Position numbers and translations under genes: made by a program
Notes under the pieces: model-generated
Told to the model about the DNA's origin: nothing
Database searches by the model: none
What the model saw: only the letters and a program-made list of their open reading frames with translations
Part shown: positions 48,601 to 58,924 of the stretch, one piece after another
How the letters are laid out: every line of letters starts with the position of its first letter
How positions within the stretch are numbered: the stretch's first letter is position 1
Assembly: GCA_026874595.1 (NCBI GenBank)
Contig: CM049319.1
Span: forward strand, 37,703,473-37,767,472
Direction: 5' to 3'
From: Sipunculus nudus
Taxonomy: Eukaryota; Annelida; Sipuncula; Golfingiida; Sipunculidae
DNA: 64,000 bases

Positions 48601-51600
48601 AATAGAAACACATGCCTAGTAGCCTTTACTAATATTTGTTATGCTTTTATGTCAGTTTTTATGTGTTTTAGGCCCATTAGAAAATACACTCTTTTGAGCG
48701 TTGTTGTCTATTATGGGATCATGATGCAAATAATAATAGAAACACTTGTTGAGTAGGCTATACTTACATTGTTTATGCTTTTATGTCAGTTTTTGTGTTT
48801 TTCGGCCAATAAGAAAATGCACTCTTTTGAGCGTTGTTGTCTATTGTGGGGTCCTGATGCAAAAAAAAATAATACAAACACTTGCTAAGTTGGCTTTATT
48901 ATATTTGATATGTTTTCATGTCAGTTTTTGTGTGTTTAAGGCCCATTAGAAAATGACTCTGTTTAGCGTTGTTGCTTATTAGGGGGTCATGATGTATCAT
49001 ACAAACACATGCCCAGTAGGCTACACTTATATTTGTTATGCTTTTATATCAGTTTGTGTTAGTTTAAGGCCGATCGAATAGAAAATGCACTCTTTTGAGC
49101 GTTGTTGACTATTATGGGATCATGATGCAAATAATAATAGAAACACTTGCTAAGTTGGCTATACTTACATTGTTTATGCTTTTATGTCAGTTTTTGTGTT
49201 TTTCGGCCAATAAGAAAATGCGCTCTTTTGAGCGTTGTTGTCTATTATGGGGTCATGATGCAAAACAATAATACAAACACTTGCTAAGTAGGCTATACAT
49301 ATATTTGTTATGCTTTTATATCAGTTTTTGTTAGTTTTAGGCCCATTAGAAAATACACTCTGGTGAACGTTGTTGCCCATTATGGGGTCATGATGCAATT
49401 TATCATACAAACACATGCCCAGTAGGCTTTACTTATATTTGTTATGCTTTTATATACGTTTTTGTTAGTTTTAGGCCGATCGAATAGAAAATGGACTCTT
49501 CTGAGTGTTGTTGTCTATTATGGGATCATGATGCAAATAATAATAGAAACACTTGCTAAGTAGGCTATACTTACATTGTTTATGCTTTTATGTCAGTTTT
49601 TGTGTTTTTAGTCCCATTAGAAAATACACTCTTTTGAGCGTTGATGCCTATTATAGGGTCATGATACAATTAATAATACACATTCTTGTCAAGTAGGCTA
49701 TACTTATATTTGTTTTCCTTTGATGTATTTTTTTTTAGTTTTTGGCCGATTAGAAAATGCACTCTTTTGAGCGTTGTTGCCTATTATAGGGTCATGATGC
49801 AATTAATGATACAAATTCAGGCCAAGCAGGCTATACTTATGATTTATGTCAGTCAGTTTTTGTGTGTTTGAGGCCCATTAGGAAATGCACTCTTTGGAAT
49901 GTTGTTGCCTAAAATGGGGTCATGATGCAAATAATAATACAAACAAGGCCAATTAGGCTATACTTATATTCTTAATGCTTTTATGTCAGTTTGTGTATTT
50001 TTGGCCAATTAGAAAATGCACTCGTTTGAGCGTTGTTGCCTTTTATAGGGAAATGATGCAATTGATTAACAATGAAAGTGTGCGCATCATCCCGGCATAT
50101 ATCCCTGTCATCATGAATTTATTAAGAAAAATTGGCCCAACCAATTGTCAGAATCATGTCATACATATTGGTGCTTTTGCTCTTGTTCATGCACAATGGA
50201 TGGCTTTCTTAGCAAAGGCTCTATGGATTCTCTCTCTATTTTTAGCACATATATTGTTCTTCGGGGAAGCATGTCACTTGGTAAACTGAGGGGGTTACTT
50301 GCACATTTTTACAGTTTTAGGAATTGATAGTGGCATTAAAATTTATACAAAATTAACATTTATGGAAGAGCTTTCAAGCCTTTTTCTTTGGCCCCATCCG
50401 CCCAGATATATCTATCTCTTCATGCAAAATTGCATGACACAATTCTTCAAAAGCAGCAAAGATAACTCAGGTAAATGATATTTTGATGTTTGGAGGTTTT
50501 GACTCCTGATTGTGAGATCCAGGTTTAACAATCATACTATTTTAGTTGGTGGTGGTTCGGCTGGAGCGGTGGTCGCCTCCCGCTTGTCAGAGAGACCAGA
50601 TGTTAAAGTGTTGTTGTTGGAGGCTGGTCCAGCAGATGACAAACCAGAGATTCATATACCACTACTTACTGGAAGTCTGTGGAACTCTGATCTGGATTGG
50701 CAGTACAAGTCTGTGCCACAGAAATACTGCTGTGATGGCCTGAATAATAGGGTAGTTTTTATCTTTATGTTTTACCATGTGTTCACTTGTATTCCTCTTT
50801 ATGTAACGAATCTGTCTTTTATATGTGAACTTACGATATATGACGCATATATATCAAAGTAAATGTTCGAAATAAAATGGCTGTGGTTATGTTATTGTAC
50901 TGGTCACAGTTAAGTTAGAACAGAAACATAGCTTCCTCTATACTGGAAACAGTAAAATGTTCCTCCGATAAAGAGATTCATGAAAATACGGCAAAATTTA
51001 AAACGACTGAATGTTGTTTATCATAAAGAGCGCACACATCAAAAACTCTAGTCCATTTGATATATGTAATACAAAGAGACATGTTCATAGATGATGTTTA
51101 CTTTCAGTATTAGATAACAAATGGCTCTCAAATTAATGTGTTGCAGCTGCTTTAAAACATGTACCTGAATGAATTTTAATAGCCAAACTATTTTATATAG
51201 TAAATTGTTCCTTGATGCATTGAAGTAAAGTCGACATGACCAAGGTTGTTTATAGAATGTAAATAAAACTGAGCTAAACTCATATTGCAATAATATAATG
51301 TGGCGCTTGTCATTGCCGTAAGTCATGATTTTGATAATAAATCAAGCAAGTCACATATTCACACATGCAAGTTGGGTGTGATGAATTTTTGTCTCTTGTC
51401 ACTCCAATGAAATCATGATGACTTCCTGACGCCAAGAGAAGTGAAAATATACATTGATTCTTTGAACATTGAAGTTTATCCTACAGAATATTTGCAGGAT
51501 ATACATCAATATTCCTCGACAGAAATAAAAACCTAAAGAAGTATATAAAATAATAAGACTGCATTTAAAATTCAGCAAGTGCCAGTGCCACGTGGAAAAG

Positions 51601-54600
51601 TTCTCGGAGGTTCAAGTTCTATTAACGGTATGGCGTATATTCGAGGCAGCCGCTACGACTTTGACAAGTGGGAGTCTGACGGCTGCACGGACTGGGGATA
51701 CGACGATGTACTGCCGTACTTTATCAAGGCAGAGGACAATCAGAACCCGGAATATGCAGCAAACGGTTTGTGAATTATGTAGAGAGAAAGGATAAAAAAA
51801 ACAAACAAGGATTGTCATATACAGTATACTTTCGTACAACAGGCCATGTAAATAGCTTGAAGCGAACCAGGCATTATGTTTTCTATACAGTTTCAGTTAT
51901 CACAACTCGATATACGTTCATGGTCAATTCTTCAATTACTAAACATATTGATGCCATGTTCAGCTTTCTAATGCAGTGGTGTTGTCCATATATCATGGTT
52001 TACTATTTGATAGGTTACCATGGTAACAGAGGTCCACTTAAAGTGTCTGATTCATACCTTACCAAACTTGCCGACGTGTATAGTGAAGCAGCACGGGATT
52101 TCGGGATTCCTACGTTGGACGTGAACGGACACTCACAGTATGGTCAGTGGTTTGCAATGCAAAAATTCGATTTATAACTGTTCAATTGACAAAATAAAAG
52201 TGATAATCCCTAATTACCCGGCTTTATTTTACGCAGGGTTCATGCATAATCAGGCTACAACTTACCGCGGACAAAGGGTGTCGTCAAGTCAGGCTTACCT
52301 CCGTGAAGCCTCAAATAGAGACAACCTACACATTGTCGTTTCCGCCCATGTCTCAAAAGTAAGTCAAAAGATGTTATGGATAATATAAATATAGTGTTAT
52401 GTGATTTAACATATTTGTTTCATCATTTCTCTCTCATTATTACTTGCCACTCAGGCTGAAAGAGAAAACCAATGTTGACACTTGCTGTATCTGGTTTTAT
52501 ACTTGTTGTATATATCTTGTTAAAGTGGATCAACAGTGATATTGTTTGCGTTATTTTATTTACCTTCCACATATCTCTTTCTTTACCCAACGGAAGTAAT
52601 GACATGTTGTTTTTATTAGATAATCTTTGATGATAAAACAGCCGTTGGAGTCGAGTTTATGCGAAACGGTCAGGGTCATACTGCGAAAGTGAGGAGGGAG
52701 GTTATAATATCAGCTGGGGCCATAGGTTCACCACATATACTACTCCTCTCAGGTGTAGGACCAAGGGCACAGTTGGAAGAGTTTAAGGTTAGCTTTAAGT
52801 TTAAAAGATGACCAGTTCAGGGATGTCACATCGACATCTACAAATCACATAATATTGCGTCGTTATGTAAAATAATGATAATCCTAACTCGTAAACTCGG
52901 ACTGATTTAAAATAGGTGCATGTGTGATGCGTATCGCGGAACGTCGAATGGTTTTGTCAAAGAGGGATACTTAGGCATCTTCACTAAGCAGCCTCAGATC
53001 ACTTACATGTAGCTCGCCTTGGCAATTTTAAACTCGGCAAATTTAAGCAAATTCATAAGTGTGACCAGTTTTCTGTTTCAAGGGTTTTGTCATACCTAGT
53101 ACGTAACCTTAATACCTGAAAATATACAAAGTTAAATATTGCATCAGTATCGTAGACAGTAGAGCCGTTCGATATAACTGAAATGTTGTAAATGTATAAG
53201 GTGAATAATGACTATGCTTAAGATACCAACTTCATCTATAGTTTCGGTTGTCACGTTTTCATACACAATTTGTGCTCAGGAAAAAACACAAAAGGCGGCG
53301 AGGAAAGTTTTTCATATATACGACTTAATACAAGTAATAGCATTTTGAAAGAAATAATAACAGGAATATATTTCCTGCAGATCCTTGTGGTTGCGGACTT
53401 GCCGGTAGGAGAGAACTACCATGATCACCCATTTACAGCAGAGCCCAACTTCATCCTAGAACATACAATATCAATCACTGAAGAGAAGATGCAGTCCAAA
53501 CTCAGCCTGCTGGAGTATCTTTTGTTCGGGACTGGTGTTTAATAATACTATTCATTCTGCGATCCTTTTATAGCATTACCTCCGTCAGGAGGATATGCGT
53601 GTTTTTTATGTGTGTTTGTTCACAACATAACTCGCTCAAACCTACGCCACGGTTGATGGCCCAGCACTTCATTTTGATGGTATCCAATGTGTTCAAAAGC
53701 GTTTTGAAACGTATGCTCTTAGTTCCACAATGTGTTCCACAATAGGGACCCCCATATGGCGGAGGCATGTATCCATTTGATGCAGATTCCTAGTCGATGT
53801 TTCATTTATATACGCGGTCTATCTTAATATTGCTCACCTTTCCTGCTAAGTGTCTGTACATTTATATCCGCAGTCTATTTAAATGTCGCTCACCTTTGTC
53901 ATCTGGAAACCTTCCCTGCCCTTGTTTCTATACATTTATATCCGCGGTCTATTTAAATGTTGCTCATCTTTCCTCCCAAGGTACTGTACATTTATATACC
54001 CGGTCTATTTAAATATTGCTCACTTTTGTCATCTGGAAACCTAGCTGTCACGTTTTTCATAATTTCAAGCACACCAGCCAATACTGCGATGTTTCAGGAG
54101 GGCAGGTACATCAGTTCCTTCCAGATATCGTGTTAAAATTATAACATTCAGAAACGTTTTCTGTTCTTTAATTTAGGAATATACAGTGAAGCCGGTGGTG
54201 GAGGATCCAGTTTCCATCGTTCTCCGCTTCAGCCAGAACAGCACAAATACCCGTACATTCAGCTTGCGTTATTCTGCTTTCCAGTGGCTTCTGGACCCAA
54301 CTCTGCGACAACATTTTCTAAATTGTATAATACCAGAGACGATGTACGTGTTGGTCATATATGTACCGCATCTCTATGTAATGCTCATAATGCGTGGATG
54401 GCATTTGTGGTAGGATACATATAGCTGTTATAATGTAAAATGGGGCATAAGATGGTTTGGATGATTACCATGCAAATGACTAAATCGTTTGTTCTTAAAT
54501 AAACTCTATCATATAGTATTTACATACTTTAAAGAAAGTGATTTTTAAACCTACCATGCCTACGTCGACACGACCGACAATAACCATGAATGCCTTTGAA

Positions 54601-54867
54601 TTGTTAATGCGGTTTTAATTTGATCCCTAAATAAACTAAAAATAAAATTCAGTTCCATGGTAGAGCGTAATGATAATGGTTTGTTGAAGGTATTCGAGGC
54701 ATTGTATGGCGGACGGTACGGTGAGGAGGGGTTTATGATATTAGTGATTCTGTTACATCCAGCCAGTCGGGGATCTTTAAGACTTAACAGCACTGATCCC
54801 CTTCAATACCCGCTGATTGATCCAAATGTTTTAAAGGATCCAAGGGATCTTCAACATCTTGTCGCAG
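45568..54867 (+). CDS. GMC-family FAD oxidoreductase, gene B (3' exons not in window)
   Basis: Exons 45568-45694, 50546-50751, 51576-51765, 52014-52142, 52237-52358, 52620-52787, 53381-53534, 54177-54343 and 54690-54867 join to 1441 nt (480 codons) without a stop. ATG 45568 is the first Met after an in-frame stop. Residues 5-20 ([16 protein letters not shown]) form a signal peptide or membrane anchor. The FAD Rossmann motif [15 protein letters not shown] follows at about residue 42, then LLLEAG, signature 1 ([15 protein letters not shown]) and signature 2 ([15 protein letters not shown]). Exon lengths and phases equal those of gene A wherever both are visible. The catalytic-His and C-terminal exons expected next (223 and 136 bp in gene A) are absent up to base 64000, where satellite DNA fills the intron. 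Either they lie beyond the window or the gene is truncated. Confidence 0.92.
45695..50545 (+). other. Intron 1 of gene B
   Basis: 4.85 kb, about 85% of it the 134-bp array at 45915-50075. A 'gtccgtccgtcgtccg' stretch near 45818 belongs to a dispersed repeat type. 50076-50545 shows nothing; the ORF at 49975-50289 starts in the array and is not supported. Confidence 0.75.
45915..50075 (+). repeat. 134-bp minisatellite, about 30 copies, trimeric sub-structure
   Basis: The marker tttgagcgttgttgcc recurs at 133-135-bp steps (46017, 46151, 46284, 46418, 46552, 46687, 46822 and onward). Each unit includes aggcccattagaaaatgcac and tatggggtcatgatgc. A variant with ctaagtaggctttattat recurs at about 47410, 47810, 48210 and 48880, i.e. 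3, 3 and 5 units apart. The many short ORFs shift frame between units and are not genes. Confidence 0.92.
50546..50751 (+). CDS. GMC gene B exon 2 with Rossmann FAD motif
   Basis: Acceptor ATTTTAG|TT, donor AGG|GTAGTT, 206 bp. Encodes [19 protein letters not shown] and [12 protein letters not shown]. The following 824-bp intron has no recognised feature. Confidence 0.92.
51576..51765 (+). CDS. GMC gene B exon 3 with GMC signature 1
   Basis: Acceptor ATTCAG|CAA, donor AACG|GTTTGT, 190 bp. Encodes [15 protein letters not shown] and [19 protein letters not shown]. Confidence 0.93.
52014..52142 (+). CDS. GMC gene B exon 4
   Basis: Acceptor TTGATAG|GT, donor TATG|GTCAGT, 129 bp. Encodes [20 protein letters not shown]. 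Its first 14 bases are the perfect palindrome GTTACCATGGTAAC. Confidence 0.92.
52237..52358 (+). CDS. GMC gene B exon 5
   Basis: Acceptor TACGCAG|GG, donor AAA|GTAAGT, 122 bp. Encodes [13 protein letters not shown] and [20 protein letters not shown]. Confidence 0.92.
52620..52787 (+). CDS. GMC gene B exon 6 with GMC signature 2
   Basis: Acceptor TATTAG|ATA, donor AAG|GTTAGC, 168 bp. Encodes TAVGVEF and [20 protein letters not shown]. Not an open ORF beyond its splice sites, so easy to miss. Confidence 0.92.
53381..53534 (+). CDS. GMC gene B exon 7
   Basis: Acceptor CCTGCAG|ATC, donor ACTG|GTGTTT, 154 bp. Encodes [20 protein letters not shown]; ends in LLFGTG. Confidence 0.92.
53535..54176 (+). 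repeat. Intron of gene B with a short tandem repeat
   Basis: Between 53800 and 54040 four copies of a 60-80-bp unit share 'tacatttatat(a/c)cgcggtctatttaaat.ttgctcacc'. No exon. Confidence 0.65.
54177..54343 (+). CDS. GMC gene B exon 8 (cap region)
   Basis: Acceptor ATTTAG|GA, donor GAT|GTACGT, 167 bp. Encodes [12 protein letters not shown] then [19 protein letters not shown]. Diverges strongly from the gene A exon at 18209. Confidence 0.9.
54690..54867 (+). CDS. GMC gene B exon 9 (last one visible)
   Basis: Acceptor TTGAAG|GTA, donor GCAG|GTAAGG, 178 bp. Encodes [11 protein letters not shown] and [15 protein letters not shown]. Ends phase 1, so a further exon is required to complete the protein. 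Confidence 0.92.
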
Positions 54868-55022
54868 GTAAGGCTTGAAGTTACTTTTTTCTTTCTTAAT
54901 TACTCGACTTTTAATCTCACAATCTCAATTATTCCACAGCTTCTAACAGTAAAATGAAGCAAACTCTGTGCTAAAATTGTTACAAAAAATATTTTTTATA
55001 AGTATTGCAAATATTAAAACAA

Positions 55023-57055
55023 GATGACCAGAGGTCACGCGCTTGCCGGAAATGGAAATGATACAGACAGATAGACAGAGAGTGCATGTAGAAACAGTCA
55101 TATGAATGAGCAACATTGTCGGGGCAGCAGAAACGGATAATATGTTTATTTATGCATGCTGACCTTTAACAGCTGCATATCTTTCTAGTGTAAAAGGGAC
55201 CAAGTTCAAATTTTTTTCATGAAATCCCGTTAATCTCGTTTGACAAGAAGCAGTGAGACGTTTTCAGGTTTGTCATGTCAGGCTGGCCAAATGATATGAA
55301 ATGCCGAAAACTAGACCTGTCTAGCGATAAAAGCCGCTGAGTTATTAGCATTTGCATGAAATATCGTGTTTTCTCGTTTGACGGGAAATGGTGCGAGCTT
55401 TGGCGAGATTTCCAGTTTTGTCATGTCAGGTTTGTCAAATATTACAAAATGCCGGAAACTAGACCTGTCTAGCTGTAAAACTGGCCTAGTTATAAGCATT
55501 TCCGTGAAATCTCGTGTTTTCTCGTTTGACGAGATATAGTACGAGATTTGGCAAGACGAGCAGTTTTATTATGTCAAGACGGCCAAACGTTACGAAATGG
55601 CGAAAACTAGATCCGTCTAGCTGTAAAAGTCGCCGAGTTATAAGCATTTCCGTGTACTCTCGTGTTTTCTCGTTTGACGAGATATGGTGCAGGATTTGGC
55701 CAGTCTTCTAGATTTGTCATATCAAACTCTCTAAACGTTATGAAATGGCGAAAACTACATCTGTCTAGCTGTAAAAGTCGCCGAGTTATTAGCATGTCTG
55801 TGAAATCTCCTTTTTTATCGTTTGACGAGATATGGTGCGAGATTTGGCCAGTCTTGCAGGTTTGTCATGTCAAGCCGTCCAAATGTTAATGAATGCCAAA
55901 AACTAGACCTGTCTAGCCGTGAAAGTCGCCGACTTATATGCATTTCTGTGAAATCTCGTTTTTCCACATTTGACCAGATATAGTGCGAGATTTCGCCAAG
56001 TATCGCAGTTTTACTATGTCAAGTTGGCCAAATGTTAATGAATGCCGAAAACTAGACCTGTCTAGCCGTAAAACTCGCCGAGTTATAAGCATTTCCGTGA
56101 AATCTCGTGTTTTCTCGTTTGACGAGATAGGGTGCGAGATTTGGCCTGACTTGCACATCTATCGTGTCAAGCTGGTCATGTGGAAGGAAATGCCGGAAAC
56201 CAGACCTGTCTAGCTGTAAAACTGGCCGAGTTATAAGCATTTCCGTGAAATTTCGTGTTTTCTCGTTTGACGAGATACGGTGCGAGATTTTGCCAGACTT
56301 GCATATCTGTCGTGTCAAGCTGGTCTAGTGGAACTAAATGCCGAAAACCACACGTGTCTAGCTGTAAAACTGGCCTAGTTATAAGCATTTCCGTGAAATT
56401 TCGTGTTTTCTCGTTTGACGAGATACGGTGCGAGATTTGGCCTGTATTGCAGCTCTGTCGTGTCAAGCTTGTTTGGTGGAACGAAATGCCGAAAACCAGA
56501 CCTGTCTAGCTGTAAAAGTCGCCGAGTTATAAGCATTTCCGCGAAGTCTCGTTTTTTCTCGTTTGACGAGATATGGCGCGAGATTTGGCGTAACTTTCAG
56601 TTCTGTCGTGTAAAGCTGGTCATGTGAAACAAAATGCCGAAAACTAGATCTGCCTAGCTAAAAAACTGACAAAGTTACAAAAAAATGGTCGTGTTATTTC
56701 CAATTCCCATGAATTTTGCCCAAAAAATGTAACCATGGTAACGGCAAATTTAAGTAAGCTACATATCAAAAGAAAGGCCAGGTGATGACGAAAAAAATGA
56801 GCAATTGCAGAAGTGGATAAGCCTATTTATGGCGAAGTTATAGTGCAAAAACCGTTAACCACACCTGTCGTGACCTTGACCCTTGACCTTGGAGCAATGT
56901 TGACCAAAAACAATAGGGTTCCAGGGTGTTCGGTTGTCAATCAACCCTGTAAGGGTCATGTCGATTGCCGCAAAATTGTGGCCAGGAGAGCGCAGACAAA
57001 CACACAAAAAAACAAAAAAACAAAAAAACAAAAAAACAAAAAAACAAACAGACTA
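55023..57055 (+). repeat. Satellite block 1 (A-type, 2033 bp)
   Basis: The subunit marker atgcc.(a/g)aaac or atggcgaaaac recurs at 55301, 55449, 55597, 55745, 55893, 56042, 56190, 56338, 56486 and 56634: ten markers, eight steps of exactly 148 and one of 149. It holds one subunit (about 55893-56042) that block 2 lacks. Its left edge is the junction with unique gene B intron sequence, in attaaaacaag|atgacc. Confidence 0.92.
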
Positions 57056-58924
57056 GATGACCAGAGGTCACGCGCTTGCCGGAAATGGAAATGATACAGA
57101 CAGATAGACAGAGAGTGCATGTAGAAACAGTCATATGAATGAGCAACATTGTCGGGGCAGCAGAAACGGATAATATGTTTATTTATGCATGCTGACCTTT
57201 AACAGCTGCATATCTTTCTAGTGTAAAAGGGACCAAGTTCAAAATTTTTTCCTGAAATCCCGTTTATCTTGTTTGACAAGAAGCAGTGAGACGTTTTCAG
57301 GTTTGTCATGTCAAGCTGGCCAAATGATATGAAATGCCGAAAACCAGACCTGTCTAGCTATAAAAGCCGCTGAGTTATAAGCATTTGCATGAAATCTCGT
57401 GTTTTCTCGTTTGACGGGAAATGGTGCGAGCTTTGGCGAGATTTCCAGTTTTGTCATGTCAGGTTTGTCAAATATTACAAAATGCCGGAAACTAGACCTG
57501 TCTAGCTGCAAAAGTCGCCGTCTTATCAGCATTTACGTGAAATCATGTTTTTTTCTCGCTTGACGAGATATAGTACGAGATTTGGCAAGACGAGCAGTTT
57601 TATTATGTCAAGACGGCCAAACGTTACGAAATGGCGAAAACTAGATCCGTCTAGCTGTAAAAGTCGCCGAGTTATAAGCATTTCCGTGTACTCTCGTGTT
57701 TTCTCGTGTGACGAGATATGGTGCAGGATTTGGCCAGTCTTGAAGATTTGTCATATCAAACTCTCTAAATGTTATGAAATGGCGAAAACTACATCTGTCT
57801 AGCTGTAAAAGTCGCCGAGTTATTAGCATTTCTGTGAAATCTCCTTTTTCATCGTTTGACGAGATATGGTGCGAGATTTGGCCAGTCTTGCAGGTTTGTC
57901 ATGTCAAGCCGTCCAAATGTTAATGAATGCCGAAAACTAGACCTGTCTAGCTGTAAAACTCGCCGAGTTATAAGCATTTCCGTGAAATCTCGTGTTTTCT
58001 CGTTTGACGAGATAGGGTGCGAGATTTGGCCTGACTTGCACATCTATCGTGTCAAGCTGGTCATGTGGAAGGAAATGCCGGAAACCAGACCTGTCTAGCT
58101 GTAAAACTGGCCGAGTTATAAGCATTTCCGTGAAATTTCGTGTTTTCTCGTTTGACGAGATACGGTGCGAGATTTTGCCAGACTTGCATATCTGTCGTGT
58201 CAAGCTGGTCTAGTGGAACTAAATGCCGAAAACCACACGTGTCTAGCTGTAAAACTGGCCTAGTTATAAGCATTTCCGTGAAATCTCGTGTTTTCTCGTT
58301 TGACGAGATACGGTGCGAGATTTGGCCTGTCTTGCAGCTCTGTCGTGTCAAGCTTGTTTGGTGGAACGAAATGCCGAAAACCAGACTTGTCTAGCTGTAA
58401 AAGTCGCCGAGTTATAAGCATTTCCGCGAAGTCTCGTTTTTTCTCGTTTGACGAGATATGGCGCGAGATTTGGCGTGACTTTCAGTTCTGTCGTGTCAAG
58501 CTGGTCATGTGGAACAAAATGCCGAAAACTAGATCTGCCTAGCTTAAAAACTGACAAAGTTACAAAAAAATGGTCGTTTTATTTCCAATTTCCATGATTT
58601 TTGCCCAAAAAATGTAACCATGGTAACGGCAAATTTAAGTTAGCTACATATCAAAAGAAAGGCCAGGTGATGACGAAAAAAATGAGCTATTGCAGAAGTG
58701 GATAAGCCTATTTATGGCGAAGTTATAGAGCAAAAACCGTTAACCACACCTGTCGTGACCTTGACCCTTGACCTTGGAGCAATGTTGACCAAAAACAATA
58801 GGGTTCCAGGGTGTTCGGTTGTCAATCGTCCCTGTAAGGGTCATGTCGATTGCTGCAAAATTGTGGCCAGGAGAGCGCAGACAAACACACAAAAAAACAA
58901 AAAAACAAAAAAACAAAAAAACAA
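57056..58924 (+). repeat. Satellite block 2 (A-type, 1869 bp)
   Basis: Nine subunit markers, the same order as block 1 minus one subunit. The tail carries the X-box-like palindrome at 58614-58627 and ends in several AAAAAAC copies. Confidence 0.92.

Noticed and set aside
45915-50075. CRISPR-like regular repeats
   Set aside because: Repeats are contiguous with no unique spacers, and the window is plainly eukaryotic.
46005-50289. Repeated ORFs with a shared '[12 protein letters not shown]' peptide
   Set aside because: They follow the 134-bp minisatellite, whose units vary by one base and shift the frame; there is no start, splice or domain support.
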